Positions 27,778 to 40,100 are shown, counted from the first letter of the stretch. The stretch is 64,000 bases of DNA from Naumovozyma dairenensis CBS 421 (GCF_000227115.2 NC_016488.1:496001-560000), one strand, 5' to 3'. The notes: generated by a model from the letters alone, not told the origin. A program made the numbers and translations.

Positions 27778-30063
27778 ATGCCAGAAGACTATGAAGATGC
27801 AATCAAATCACTTCTTTCAGCTGACAATCTTGTACCCAATTGGCAATTACAAACTCATCTAAAAGTGATTCACAAAGTAGTACCCAAATATGGACTAACA
27901 TCAGAAAACCTTAACCAATTGATCGAATTATGTTGTGCCACATCAAAGACAAATTTATCTGAAGATTCCAAGATAAAGCTGATTGAGAAATCTTTATTCC
28001 CCAATGGCTTCCTTACTCAGAAAACCATTGATCTGATCATAAGCCATTTAGGCACAAATACTATACTTACTTCTTCCTCTAGTAGGTTTCCCTCCAAGGA
28101 AATTCAAATTGCCTTATGCAAATGGTTAGTGCATGTTTCCATACTGATACCGAAACAATTGATGAATATGTCTACATGGTTCCATCTTTGGCAATTCGAA
28201 TATATTCAAAAATGGATCACATTAATCATTGTTTGGTTCACTACAGACAAAAACCAAATAAATCCTTGGAAACTTATCATAATGGAAAATATCACAAGTA
28301 AAACAATGTATAAAAATAGTAAAGTGTATGCCACTTTGATCTTGAAACGATACCTGACAATCCTGGGCCAATCAAACCGTATTCAGGGCCTGATATCCAA
28401 GATCAATTGTGACGTTAATTTTTTGAACGTTTTACAACATTTTCAATTCGAAGAAGAATTTCTTCGGAAATTAAGGCATATAGTGGTTAAAAACTCACCT
28501 TTCAATTTTACTAAAAAATCAATCATTAAATCATTTTCTTTTAAAGTTTTACAATTGCAAGATAAAGTTGAAGTGGACAAAAATGTTCCTCTTGCTAATT
28601 ATAGCCATGATAAACGTATCATGAAATTGAATTACATTTTTGATCATTCAAATACAGAGATGGATGAGATTGAGGGTGAAATTCCATTAGATGAAATTGA
28701 TACTTTAAATGCTTTGGTGAGACACTGGAATAGAATTGTTCTCCCGAAAAGTGGTCAAAGATTATTTTCTAACGAGCGAACAATACCAATGCAATTATAT
28801 CCATTATCATTATCTTCAGAAAATGAAGAATTCTGGGTGAAAATGTATGATTGGATATTTGCTCATTTACAAATGTGTTTCAAGGACAAGAAACTACAAC
28901 TCAAAGATAGAATTTCTCTCTTTGATAATGTTATGAAAAGCTGTCAACTATATGATACATTTACCTGGAAGGTTATTGATGATTTTTTGACATTGGAATA
29001 TTTGTCTGCCAACAAAGATTTGTTTTTGTCCATATGTACAATTTTGTTCCCAATTATTGAATGCCCTGATACTGAGAATCCAGAAAAGTTGAAAGAATTT
29101 AGAAAAAAATTTAGGCGCATAATCACAATATGTAATTTGAGTAAAGAAGATGGACATAATAGCAAAAAGCGATGGTCCTCATCTCAAAATACGACAGTAT
29201 CTGTTATTTCAAATTCAATCATTACAATGGTGAGAACTTGGATGTCAGCTCCTACTGATGTTATTGGTTTTCAAAAGGTACTATTTTCATTAGAAATATT
29301 GAATGAATTGAGGAAACTACTGATTTCTAATATTAATCATTCTATTGAAAATAGACATACCATCATTAGCACAATTTTATTACTTAATTTATTGTCCTTC
29401 ATAGCTCTAAAATTTCAGAAGAGATTCAACTCAAAATCAAGTGAGAAAGATGTAGCAGATGAAGCTTTAAAAAAGATTATTCTTACGTCAGGTACCATAA
29501 ATAAACTTTGTACTTTAGATGATCCGTTGATACTTGATGCATGTTGCCATTACTTGGTCAGTATTAAAGGCTTATTAATTTACAGGGAACCTGATGATAT
29601 ATACGTTCAATTACAGAACAAATACATCCTAAATATAACAACTTATCTTTGGAGGAATAAAATTTTCAAATCGAAAAAAATATTTGACATTCCAACTAAA
29701 TTTTTGAAGGACTTGATTAAAAATATATACTTACCTACATTGACCTCCAAAAATAAAGCCTTATTCTCAATGTTTGGTATTGCATCAACATCATATATCC
29801 CAATAGCTGCTCTACATCAATTGGAAAAGGACAATAATTGTAAAGTCCATTATAAAGAACTTCTTAATGAAGAAGGATTCAATAAATTTTCTAAGAAATG
29901 GAAGGATAAAACCGAATGGTTACCTGAAATACTTTCGTTTGATGAATTTAAAGAAATGCTGTTAAAACAGATAAGCGGAATGGATCCCTATAAAAACATT
30001 GCATTATTCTTATTTACTTATTTGAAAAGTCTTTCTCATTATATAGAAAATAGGCAAAACTGA
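27778..30063 (+). CDS. CTF3: kinetochore protein Ctf3 (CENP-I)
   Basis: Inner-kinetochore subunit of the Ctf19/CCAN complex, with Mcm16 and Mcm22, recruiting cohesin loader and Cnn1. The 761-residue product (S. cerevisiae 733) is a helical-repeat protein of low overall conservation; matched landmarks include LFPNGFLTQKTIDLIISHLGT near 80-100, ALCKWLVHV, WFHLWQFEYIQKWIT near 131-145, DDPLILDACCHYLVSIKG near 581-598 and the C-terminal ALFLFTYLKSLSHYIEN. It sits between CSR1 and NAM2 as in YLR380W-YLR382C. Convergent with NAM2, with only about 100 bases between stops. Confidence 0.94.
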   Translation: MPEDYEDAIKSLLSADNLVPNWQLQTHLKVIHKVVPKYGLTSENLNQLIELCCATSKTNLSEDSKIKLIEKSLFPNGFLTQKTIDLIISHLGTNTILTSSSSRFPSKEIQIALCKWLVHVSILIPKQLMNMSTWFHLWQFEYIQKWITLIIVWFTTDKNQINPWKLIIMENITSKTMYKNSKVYATLILKRYLTILGQSNRIQGLISKINCDVNFLNVLQHFQFEEEFLRKLRHIVVKNSPFNFTKKSIIKSFSFKVLQLQDKVEVDKNVPLANYSHDKRIMKLNYIFDHSNTEMDEIEGEIPLDEIDTLNALVRHWNRIVLPKSGQRLFSNERTIPMQLYPLSLSSENEEFWVKMYDWIFAHLQMCFKDKKLQLKDRISLFDNVMKSCQLYDTFTWKVIDDFLTLEYLSANKDLFLSICTILFPIIECPDTENPEKLKEFRKKFRRIITICNLSKEDGHNSKKRWSSSQNTTVSVISNSIITMVRTWMSAPTDVIGFQKVLFSLEILNELRKLLISNINHSIENRHTIISTILLLNLLSFIALKFQKRFNSKSSEKDVADEALKKIILTSGTINKLCTLDDPLILDACCHYLVSIKGLLIYREPDDIYVQLQNKYILNITTYLWRNKIFKSKKIFDIPTKFLKDLIKNIYLPTLTSKNKALFSMFGIASTSYIPIAALHQLEKDNNCKVHYKELLNEEGFNKFSKKWKDKTEWLPEILSFDEFKEMLLKQISGMDPYKNIALFLFTYLKSLSHYIENRQN

Positions 30064-30160
30064 TTACCGATCATAATTTTACACTTGTATTTTTGTATTT
30101 ATTTACATGTACACTTTTATACTTTTTTTTACCGATAGTTTATATTCGAATATTCATTCC

Positions 30161-32935
30161 CTAATCATCTTCGAATTGTTTCCTAACTGTTTCTAATATA
30201 TTTTTATTTTTATGGAATTGGAAACTGACGATATTATATTTCATAACAAATTTCTTAATGGTTTTATCACTTAAATACTTACGGCCATCTGGTGAATTCA
30301 TTAATGTTTCGATGACATAGTCACGTCCCTTCTTGAAGAAATTCTTTTCAGTCGTAAAATAAAATTTGACTCTACCATTAACAACGATTTGGAATCTCTG
30401 GAACTTTGTTTCGACAATTCGTTCAATTCTTGGCCATCGATAATGATTCCAGCCTTCCCAACCTTCTTGATTTTTCTTTATAATATCTGCAGTTTCTTCA
30501 GAGATGGATGGTGTCACAGGATAAAGCATAATTATTAACTTTTGTAAATTTTGCATCAAAATTTCATTTCTGACGTTTCCTTTATCGGCAGCAACCTCTA
30601 GAATATTTGTAAATTTCATATAGTCAGATATGACGGTGTTTAATGATAGATTAATATCGTATTCTTCTGTGATTGACTTAATTAATTTCTGAGCCTTATT
30701 GTGGAATTCAATTTCAGGATCTGTCATATCCTCGGGTGTAACAAAATTAGGATCAAATTTCTGCTTTTGTGCCAATATTATAGTATAGCGTAGAACTCTA
30801 ATTAGCCACCTTTCAATGCCTATAATTTTTGATTCATCCCAGACCAAGGCATCTTCTACAGGACTTTGAAACATAATATGGGCTCTGGTTGCATCGGGGC
30901 CATGTGTTGAGATACATTCATTTGGATCAGCACCATTATATTTTGATTTGGACATTTTTTCATATGTAACCACGGGATCTTTACCGGTGGCTGTTATAAT
31001 TGTTTCCCCTGTCTCAGGATCAACATGTAATTCCTCCTTTTTCAAATACCTGCCAGTATCTGGGTCAGTCAATGTTTCACCTTTAACCATACCTTGAGTA
31101 AGTAGATGTTTGAATGGTTCGTATGAATGTTTCTCATCACTCCACATTCCGATTGAACCTAGGAACTTTGAGATGAACCTTGAGTACAAAAGATGCAATA
31201 TAGCATGCTCAACACCACCCACATATATGTCAACAGGCATATTTTTGGAAACTAAGCTTGGACCAAAGGGAAGATCTTTATTTTTTGGATCAAGATATCT
31301 AAAGAAATACCAAGAGCTATCCATAAATGTATCCATTGTATCTGTCTCTCTTTTCGCATCGTTTCCACAAGAAGGACACTTAACATTTACGAATTCTGGA
31401 ACTTGCGATAAGGGACTACCACCTTTTGAGCTTAAGTGCTTGATATCAGGCAAAACGACAGGTAAGTCCTTTTCTGGAACAGGGACAGTCCCACAATCAT
31501 CACAGTGAATCATTGGGATCGGTGTACCCCAATATCGTTGTCTACTAATTAGCCAATCTCTTAATCTATACTTTGTCGTTAATGAACCTACTTTCTTCTC
31601 TTGTAATTCTTTCCGGATTTCATTTCTGGCATCCAAAATGTTTAGACCAGAATATTTGCCCATGTCTTCAGTCATTCTGACAGCGTATGTGTCTGTGAAA
31701 GGTAACTGTATTCCATTATTCCCTTCACTCATAAATTCTGGTTCAAGACATGATTTTATCATTTCATTAGGCATATTTTGCTTCCAAAATTCAAAATCTC
31801 TTGTATCATGTGCTGGACATCCCATGACAGCGGCGCCCTTTATTATTCTTTTGGAATCGTTACCATAATCACTTATAACATATGGTGTGACAAATATTGG
31901 AATAGTATCTTGTGTAAGTGGATTAATTGCCTTAATTTCAGAGATCAAGTACCCATCTTTAGAATCTGGCGGTAAGTTCGAAATATTCTCGATAAATTTC
32001 CTTAATTTTGGATCTATCTTTGCATAATGGGTTGCTATCGGATGGTCTTTAGACAAAGCCAAAAATTGAGCTACAGGTAAAGTTTCAACTCTTGTTGTAA
32101 ATGCAGATATTTCATCAAAATTTGAGTTATCTGTGCCAAATAATAATTGAACTCCTTTAGATTTCCCAATCCAATTTTTTTGCATTGTCTTAACTTTCTC
32201 AGGCCATTTTTTCAATCGTCTTAAATCAGAATTTAAATTATCCGCAAACTTAGTTATTCCTAAAAACCATTGTTTAAGTAATCTTTTCTCTACTTTTGCT
32301 CCTGACCTCCAGGAACGCCCATTAGCATCTACTTGTTCATTAGCCAATACGGTTTTATCTACTGGATCCCAATTGATTTCAGCTTCTTTCCTATAGGCCA
32401 AGCCATTTTCATATAATTTCAAGAAAATCCATTGATTAAATTTATAATAATCGGGATTACAAGTTGTCACCTCTCTATCCCAATCAAAATTAGCCAACAT
32501 ATTATTCATTTGTTCTCTCATCTTAACGATATTTTCCTTTGTCCAAATTGAAGGATGAATATGTCTTTCAATTGCAGCATTCTCAGCTGGCAATCCAAAG
32601 GCATCCCACCCCATGGGATGTATCACACTGTAACCTCTCTGTTTGAAAAATCTATTCAAAGCATCACTAATAGTATATACTCGAAGATGACCCATATGTA
32701 ACATACCAGATGGATATGGAAACATCGAAAGAACATACATGGATTCTTGATCTCTATCAAGTTTCCGCTTCTTCCGGGCCTTCATATCGGGTTCTGTTGG
32801 TAGCATTACACCCTTTGTAGTCTTATCTTTCCATTTCTGACCAAGCTCTATTAGGGTAGCTGTAGCTTTCCCCTTAAATGACGGTACATTTACAGCCATT
32901 GACCTGACATGTATAAGGTTTGGATGCCTGAGCAT
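30161..32935 (-). CDS. NAM2: mitochondrial leucyl-tRNA synthetase Nam2
   Basis: Charges mitochondrial tRNA-Leu; in S. cerevisiae it also assists splicing of group I introns in COB and COX1. The 924-residue product (S. cerevisiae 894) has a basic, acid-poor N-terminal presequence, the class I HIGH-type motif HMGH at 80-83 in FPYPSGMLHMGHLRVYT, an editing (CP1) domain with VMGCPAHDTRDFEFW, RDWLISRQRYWGTPIPMI, a zinc-ribbon-like CPSCGND, the KMSKS signature in YEKMSKSKYNG, and anticodon-binding and C-terminal domains. Whether the intron-splicing role holds here cannot be read from sequence. Confidence 0.97.
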   Translation of the reverse strand: MLRHPNLIHVRSMAVNVPSFKGKATATLIELGQKWKDKTTKGVMLPTEPDMKARKKRKLDRDQESMYVLSMFPYPSGMLHMGHLRVYTISDALNRFFKQRGYSVIHPMGWDAFGLPAENAAIERHIHPSIWTKENIVKMREQMNNMLANFDWDREVTTCNPDYYKFNQWIFLKLYENGLAYRKEAEINWDPVDKTVLANEQVDANGRSWRSGAKVEKRLLKQWFLGITKFADNLNSDLRRLKKWPEKVKTMQKNWIGKSKGVQLLFGTDNSNFDEISAFTTRVETLPVAQFLALSKDHPIATHYAKIDPKLRKFIENISNLPPDSKDGYLISEIKAINPLTQDTIPIFVTPYVISDYGNDSKRIIKGAAVMGCPAHDTRDFEFWKQNMPNEMIKSCLEPEFMSEGNNGIQLPFTDTYAVRMTEDMGKYSGLNILDARNEIRKELQEKKVGSLTTKYRLRDWLISRQRYWGTPIPMIHCDDCGTVPVPEKDLPVVLPDIKHLSSKGGSPLSQVPEFVNVKCPSCGNDAKRETDTMDTFMDSSWYFFRYLDPKNKDLPFGPSLVSKNMPVDIYVGGVEHAILHLLYSRFISKFLGSIGMWSDEKHSYEPFKHLLTQGMVKGETLTDPDTGRYLKKEELHVDPETGETIITATGKDPVVTYEKMSKSKYNGADPNECISTHGPDATRAHIMFQSPVEDALVWDESKIIGIERWLIRVLRYTIILAQKQKFDPNFVTPEDMTDPEIEFHNKAQKLIKSITEEYDINLSLNTVISDYMKFTNILEVAADKGNVRNEILMQNLQKLIIMLYPVTPSISEETADIIKKNQEGWEGWNHYRWPRIERIVETKFQRFQIVVNGRVKFYFTTEKNFFKKGRDYVIETLMNSPDGRKYLSDKTIKKFVMKYNIVSFQFHKNKNILETVRKQFEDD

Positions 32936-33565
32936 TTTCTTCGGGTGTTTTGGGTTCTAAATAGTACTGATAAAAATAGAACAAGATTGCAATTACTACT
33001 TGGTTTCCTGGTATATACTCTTATCGTTAGATCGTGTTTGTTCGATTGATCCTCGAAGCAACTTTATCGTTCTTAATTTATTCACCTGATGTTTCCAATT
33101 GTAGCTACGGTCACGTGCAACAAATTATACCATATAGTGAAGACATATTTTTAGAAAGTAAATGCATGTTAGCTAATTGCCAAGTGCCGAGTTATCTTTG
33201 GTGAAAAAATATCATAAAGATATAGTAATCAATGAGGATGGGAAATCATTCCGTTGCTCAGCTATCAATTCACTAGAATGACTGTAGAAATCTGCCCTTT
33301 TCAAGTAAACAAGACGCCAAAGTAAATGAATATTTGATGTCTTTTGAATGTTTTTTTTTAGTTTCGCGTCACGAATTGACAAATAAGAGATCCTACTAAG
33401 AGAAGACAATTCCTAATCCATCACATAAAGAACAAACATTAGTCTGTTTAACAGGTCGTGAAAACGTGATCTCCTGTCAGGAACCAATAGAGCAAAACAT
33501 ATTTTGGATATCGGCTGTTTTAGTACGTTTTATTAGTTCAAAGATAATCCTATAATCAAAAAAGG
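32936..33565. promoter_or_regulatory. divergent NAM2-SMC6 promoter region
   Basis: About 630 bases upstream of both genes. The notable site is TTTCGCG (33362-33368), the complement of the SCB consensus CRCGAAA, followed at once by TCACGAA, 200 bp before SMC6. No RNA gene seen. Confidence 0.5.
33362..33375 (-). promoter_or_regulatory. SBF/MBF-like element upstream of SMC6
   Basis: TTTCGCGTCACGAA contains CGCGAAA on the minus strand and CACGAA on the plus strand, both close to the G1/S SCB motif CRCGAAA. G1/S control of SMC6 would be sensible; this is inference from a short motif. Confidence 0.35.
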
Positions 33566-36500
33566 ATGACTGATATGGTATCACCTTCTAAGAGAAGCGT
33601 AGAAGAGGTGGACAATGATTTATTAGCACTAGCAGCAGAACAAAACCATGTCCATAATGAACAACAGAAGAAGAAAAGAAGACGTCAATATGCTCCTATG
33701 ACTCAATATAATACAAATTCTGCTGCCACTCAATCCGCTTCGGTAAATTCCGACAGTAATAGTAGGAAGGATGATTTACCTTGTGGTTACATTAAGAAAG
33801 TTATTCTAAGAAATTTCATGTGTCATGAACATTTCGAATTGGATTTGGGTCCTCGTTTGAATTTCATTGTTGGTAATAATGGTAGTGGTAAGAGTGCAGT
33901 TTTAACTGCCATCACTATCGGGCTGGGTGCTAAGGCAAGTGATACTAATAGAGGGAATGCTATGAAGGATTTGATTAGAGAAGGTTGTTATTCGGCTAAA
34001 GTTACATTAGTGTTGGATAATAGTCATGCTGGTCCTTATAATCATGGTACCTTTGGAGATGAAATTATCATCGAGAGAACTCTTAGAATGGAATCCGCTC
34101 CAACCTATAGTTTAAGAACTGAAAATGGTAAAGAAGTAAGTAATAAGAAAAAAGACGTTCAAACTGTAGTGGATTTCTTTTGTGTTCCAGTTAGTAACCC
34201 AATGTGTTTCTTGTCTCAAGATGCTGCTAGATCGTTTTTAACTGCTAGTACTTCCCATGATAAATATAATCATTTCATGAAGGGGACACTATTACAAGAA
34301 ATCCGCGATAGTTTAAATAATGCACAAGATATTCAAGCAGATGTGGTTCAAAATATGGCTTTCCATTATGATAATATTGCCATTTTAAAAAATGAATATG
34401 AAGAATCTAAAAAACTTTTAAGAGAATTAAATCAAACTTCTAATTTGGCTCAAAGGAAAAGATTATTGCAGGGGAAATCTCTTTGGATCGATGTTGATAA
34501 AAATCATGAAATTTATTCCAAATTAGAAAATGAAGTTACACTCAATGAAAAGAAAATTACTGAAACTATGGAAAAGATTAAGATGAGGAAGGCTAAAATA
34601 GATAGATATACAGCAGATCAAAAATCCGTAGAAGAAGAAACGGCATCTAAAGTTGTCCTGGTCGGTGAAAAGGATGAAGCTCATCAAGCTGTTCGGGATC
34701 AATTAAGAGCAGTTAGAAGTGAGTTCGACAAAGAAAAGGAAAACCAGAAAGAAGCAGAAAACGGGATTAGCGAATGTAAAAGAAGAATCGAGACTTTAAA
34801 CAGAACAATAGAACATTTGGAACAAGAATTGGAAAAGCAAATGGGTGGTGACAGAGGGAAAATGAAGGAAGAACTTGCTCAATTACAAGCTGAAAACGAA
34901 CAACTAAGGGATAAGGTAGAAAACATATCAAATGAATTATTGGAAATGCAGGATAAAGAACGTACAATTGCTGCCGAACGTCAGCAAGATCTACGAACCA
35001 TAGAACATAACATTCAAAGCAAAAGAAACGAATTACAAAAGATTGCACAAGGTAACAATAGTTTTTTGACCAATTTTGATCAAAATATGGACCGTTTATT
35101 ACTTCAAATAAAACAAAGATCAGGTGAATTCTCATCAATACCCTTAGGCCCCTTGGGATCTTTTGTAAGTGTAAAGGCTGGTTTTGAAAAATGGTCGCGG
35201 TCCATCCAAAGTGCGATTTCAGGGACCCTAGGCTCATTTGTTGTTTCTAATCAAAAGGATGCTTCCATACTGCGTAATATGATTAAGAACTGTGGCATAA
35301 AGGCTAATATCCCAATTATCACCTATAAACTTAAACATTTCGATTATTCCCAAGGTAAAGCTCAAACTAATTACCCGACAATATCCGATGCTTTGGAATA
35401 CTCTAATCCCTCGGTAGAATTTGTTTTCGTTGATCATAACAGAATTGAAAAAGTTATCTTGATCGAAGATAAAGATGAAGCAAGATCTATACTAAAATCA
35501 AAACCTCATAACGTCAGTATGGCACTTTCATTTAGAGACCAAAGTTCAGGATTTCAACTGATTGGTGGTAGCCGTCTAGATACTGTTTATTATCAACCAA
35601 AAATGAAATTAAAGGTTGGATCTTCTTCTGATGATGGTGCTTCATATATTAAGGATTTGATAACTCAAGAAACTGAAGAACTTCAAAATACTAGAGACCG
35701 CTATGAACGACAAATAAATCAGATACGTTCAGAATATTCAGGTATGGAAAAAATATCGCGCGAACAAAAGGCTCAAATGCAAAGAAATAGATCCAGGATA
35801 AATAAATTGAAGATAAATGTTGGCAAAGCAGTGGATACAGGTATCTTAACGACGAAAATTAATGAACGTAAAAGTCAAGAACAAGCAATTATCGGTTATG
35901 AGGCAGCAATAAATGAATTAGAGATAAAGATAAGAGAAATTGCAGCAACTGCAGAACCTTTGAAAGAACATTATGATAAAACGAAAAATGAATTCAATGA
36001 GCTTCAAGCTACATTAGGACAGTTGAGGGATGATTATAACACATATAGTGCAAAGATTGAAGCTTGCAAAGATGACATTAAACATTATGAAGATAAAAAA
36101 CTTTCATATGAAAAAACTATCGAACATCTCAATTCAAATATCATAGCAACGAGGGATGGTATTCAGAAGATAACAGACAGTGCCAATGAACTTTGTACAC
36201 GTGAACAACTAGAAGGCATGGACCTTCCGGAAGATCAGCAAGCTATAAAAAATGAACTTGGGAGGATATCTCAGCAGATACAAAGAGCTGAAAAGAATAT
36301 AGGGTTTTCTCACGACAAAGTTGTCGATTTATTTGAAAAAAGTAGAGATAAATATAAAGATGCTGAGAAAAAATTTGGTTCCGTTGATAGAGCTCTTAGA
36401 CAACTTCAACATTCAATTGAAGTTCGTTCTCAAAACTACACTAATATTCAGAACAATACATGTCTTGAAGCTGATTTAGATTTTAGAGCGTCTTTAAAAG

Positions 36501-36892
36501 TTAGAAAATTTACAGGTAATTTAACTTTCCAGATTGCAGAAAGGAAATTAGACATGCTGATATTGACGGCAAATGATGAAAAGGCTAGAAATGTCGATAC
36601 GTTATCTGGTGGCGAAAAATCCTTCTCACAATTAGCTTTATTACTTGCAACATGGAAACCAATGCGTTCTAGAATCATTGCTCTTGATGAATTTGATGTC
36701 TTTATGGACCAAGTTAACAGAAGAATTGGTACTACATTGGTGGTAAAGAAATTAAAGGATTTATTAAGAACTCAAACTATCATTATTACTCCGCAGGACA
36801 TTGGAAAAATTGCGAATGTTGATAGTGAAGGTGTTAATATACATAGAATGAGAGATCCTCAAAGGCAAAATAATTCAAACTTCTACGTGTAA
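33566..36892 (+). CDS. SMC6: Smc5/6 complex ATPase Smc6
   Basis: Structural-maintenance-of-chromosomes ATPase acting with Smc5 and Nse subunits in recombination repair and rDNA stability. The 1108-residue product (S. cerevisiae 1114) has a basic disordered N-terminus (NLS-like KKKRRR near 35-40), the Walker A motif GNNGSGKS at 103-110, a Q-loop (CFLSQDAARSF), two long coiled coils flanking a hinge near 510-690, and the C-terminal ABC signature LSGGEKSFSQLALLLA with Walker B IIALDEFDVFMD close to the end. It lies between NAM2 and IKI3 as in YLR382C-YLR384C. Confidence 0.98.
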   Translation: MTDMVSPSKRSVEEVDNDLLALAAEQNHVHNEQQKKKRRRQYAPMTQYNTNSAATQSASVNSDSNSRKDDLPCGYIKKVILRNFMCHEHFELDLGPRLNFIVGNNGSGKSAVLTAITIGLGAKASDTNRGNAMKDLIREGCYSAKVTLVLDNSHAGPYNHGTFGDEIIIERTLRMESAPTYSLRTENGKEVSNKKKDVQTVVDFFCVPVSNPMCFLSQDAARSFLTASTSHDKYNHFMKGTLLQEIRDSLNNAQDIQADVVQNMAFHYDNIAILKNEYEESKKLLRELNQTSNLAQRKRLLQGKSLWIDVDKNHEIYSKLENEVTLNEKKITETMEKIKMRKAKIDRYTADQKSVEEETASKVVLVGEKDEAHQAVRDQLRAVRSEFDKEKENQKEAENGISECKRRIETLNRTIEHLEQELEKQMGGDRGKMKEELAQLQAENEQLRDKVENISNELLEMQDKERTIAAERQQDLRTIEHNIQSKRNELQKIAQGNNSFLTNFDQNMDRLLLQIKQRSGEFSSIPLGPLGSFVSVKAGFEKWSRSIQSAISGTLGSFVVSNQKDASILRNMIKNCGIKANIPIITYKLKHFDYSQGKAQTNYPTISDALEYSNPSVEFVFVDHNRIEKVILIEDKDEARSILKSKPHNVSMALSFRDQSSGFQLIGGSRLDTVYYQPKMKLKVGSSSDDGASYIKDLITQETEELQNTRDRYERQINQIRSEYSGMEKISREQKAQMQRNRSRINKLKINVGKAVDTGILTTKINERKSQEQAIIGYEAAINELEIKIREIAATAEPLKEHYDKTKNEFNELQATLGQLRDDYNTYSAKIEACKDDIKHYEDKKLSYEKTIEHLNSNIIATRDGIQKITDSANELCTREQLEGMDLPEDQQAIKNELGRISQQIQRAEKNIGFSHDKVVDLFEKSRDKYKDAEKKFGSVDRALRQLQHSIEVRSQNYTNIQNNTCLEADLDFRASLKVRKFTGNLTFQIAERKLDMLILTANDEKARNVDTLSGGEKSFSQLALLLATWKPMRSRIIALDEFDVFMDQVNRRIGTTLVVKKLKDLLRTQTIIITPQDIGKIANVDSEGVNIHRMRDPQRQNNSNFYV

Positions 36893-37144
36893 TGATGGAC
36901 GTTGTATTTATTATGCTCATTAGATAGTTTACCAGAATATTTATTCTTTATAGACAGACTTATATATAGAAAAAATAATAAAGCACTGAATTTTAATGTT
37001 AGAAATTTTAACTAAAGAATAGAAATAGAAAATATGGAAAAAATGAAATATTGATTGTAAACGTGTACACAGTAGAAAGTGGCCATATTTTTGAAATCCA
37101 AAGGTGTTTAAAAAAGGTTAGTTAGGCATTGTGATATTATCAAT

Positions 37145-40100
37145 TTAGAAATCAATGACCTTGTTGGTTGGGAAATCTTCAATCAGTGGAACAGGTATTT
37201 CAGGAACATGATAGACTTCTCCATCGTCGTTAATTCTTTCTCTATCCTTCTCGCTAATTGAATATATTTCCTCAACATGTGTCTTTAGCAAATCTAAAAC
37301 GTCCAAAAAATTCTTTTGGATTTGGTATGCTTGTTCTCTCATATTTCGTCTACATAGCCCATCTATCAATTTGATAGCATCAGGTCTTGTTTGGTTTAAT
37401 CTATCTAATAATCTACCAATAGACTGGACAAGATATTCTTCTTCATAAATAGTACCTTTCTTACCACGAGCTCTTTTACGTTCTTCACGACGTCTATTCT
37501 TTGCAGTACGTCTTGAAGCACCTGTCTTGGCAGTACCACTTGTTTTGCCTGTATATCTAGTGAAAAAAGATTCCTTGGTAGACGTTTCAGAGGGAGCAAT
37601 AGAAACATCGTCAGCTTGTTCAGTTTCTTGTCCATAAAATGCATAAGGATCTTCTTCTTTCTTAGTACGCAACTCTCTCAATCTCTTCAACTGAGAATTA
37701 ACTTGGCCCTTACAATCTGCCAATAATTCTGCAACAACACCAAATCCTTCACCTAACCCTGGATCAACAATTTTTTCAATCAACTCTGATTTATTATTGG
37801 TTACAGCAATCAAGCAAGCTGTATCATATTTATAAGCTTTGCAGTAAAGAGTCATTGCTTCTTCAATATCCTTCAAGAATTCTAATTGAATTTCAGCTGC
37901 ATCAACATATTTATGTTCGAAAGTTAAAGAGGAAACCAAATCTTCGGACACAGTTTTGACTTGGTCGGGAAATTCCTCGACGGCAATATATAATGCTTCT
38001 CTCCATTTCTTGCCCAAAACATAAGAATCCATAGCATCTTTATATTCAGTCAGCATTTCATAGATGATACCAGCTTCAACGTAATCTTGCTTTGAGGCAA
38101 GATGCTTAGCGAAGCGACCATATATAATATTTTGTTTCTTAGATTCGTACTTGAAGATAGATAAAGCATGTTTGTATAGTTCATGGACTTCAACATAGTC
38201 AATAATTTCTTCAGAAACCTCATCGCGTGCCTTTTCACTTTCAGTCAAGTGTTCTAGAGCATTTTCATATTTCTTTAAATAATCGTCAATTAAGAATTGA
38301 CGACGAAGTGGCTCATTATCTTGCAAGGTTTGTAAGAACGGAAGATATTCACGTGGATCCATTTGAGATTTTTGAGCCACCAGTAATGCTAATTTAACAT
38401 CATATAATGATAAAGCTGCTTTATAGACAACATTAACGTCTTGTAAGAAACATAAGTACGTAGCACATGAATCTTTTTCTTCTTTATCTTCAACAGACGC
38501 AATTAATTTCAAAGCTTCTTCCAAATTTTGTGGTCTTTGAGATGCGTAGGCAGTAATAATAGTTTGAATATACTTTTTCTTGTATATTTCATTACTTAGA
38601 AGAACTTCAAGGACAGCGTTACAGATTTTATTCACTTTAGAAGTGGATGGATCGAACATTTTTTTCTTCATGTATTGTTGCATTTCTGTCAATGGAGCAG
38701 CTGCAGTTTCAAATGAATCGGCAATCCCAGATTTGATGGTTTCTTTGTACTTTGTTTGAGTAACGTCATCTTCACCTAAGCAGGAGATAAATAGGTTCAA
38801 ATAATCCACCTTTTCCAACTGGTTGATAAATAATTCTAAGTTATCGAAGAAAAGATCTGGAGCATAATCGTAAAGAATATCCAGATTGACCCTATGTGTT
38901 CTACAATGCATAAAAGCTTCTTTGTAATGTTTCAGTAAGATGTTCTTACGAACTTCAGATAAGACCATAATTCTTGGATATATTGTTTCTAAATTACCAC
39001 GAGGAGCTTGTAGAATAACAGCAGCCTTCGAAGGTATGACAGAAACTAGTACAGAACCTCTTTCAATTGTACGAACTCTTTCATCTTCGACATCATTTTC
39101 AACAATAGGAAGTGGTTCGAAGTGAGTAGATGTCAAATGAACGAATTGTAAGTTATGTTGGGCAGTAGTAAACAATAGTAGATTATCTGTAATTTCCAGT
39201 GATGTTACTGCAGAGACTAATTGAACTTGGTTCGCAAAAAGTTTACCATTACTTGTGAGACCAAATGCAACTAATTCAGAACTTTCTGACTCCCAACCTC
39301 CATCTGGATTAGCTACTTGGTTATGAACTCTCTTAACTCTGAAGTCGCGTACTAATTGAGGAAATTTAGTGATTTGGTTCAATTGACCTTCAGCGTCTAG
39401 TTGGACAACAGTTCCATCTCTTGTTTCATAGACTAGGTGATTGTAATTAAAATCGTTTCTAAGAAGGACAATCTTATCATAAACTTCAACAACGTTTAAT
39501 ACTATTGGTTGAGTGACATCTTGAACATCAATTAGAGCAACACGAGATAAATTATCAGTATCTAGTAAAACACCTACTATGCTATCATTCATGAAGGCTA
39601 CTTGACGTAAAGAATCAAACTCTGTTGCGAAATTTGATTTAGGGAAACTACATGCGATTGTTGGATGTTTTCCCTTTTTCATATCTTCGAAGTTGGAAAC
39701 GTTAGCAAATATTAACGCATCTTTGTTCAATGCGACAAATATTTCATTCGATAGATTGCAGGCTACATCGATAACATTTTCGGAAGTTTCAAAATCTCTG
39801 AAATAGATTGGAGGTGGAACATTAGCAATTGCTAATGGTGTGATGTTCACTGTATTACCATCAATGACTAAAGATGTACCATTATCAAATGGTTCCAAAG
39901 TTGGACCTTGAGCAGTCTTGTAAGTGAAGTCCACAATATTTAAAAAATTATCATTACCATACATTAAAGTGAAATCCCTTTCTGGATGCCATTTAGCAAA
40001 TTGGATATCTTTGGAATATACCTCCTGTTTCAAATACCAGTGATAATTCTTGACGGTCCAAAGTTGAATAGTGTCTCTTAATACGATCGCCAAAACTTCA

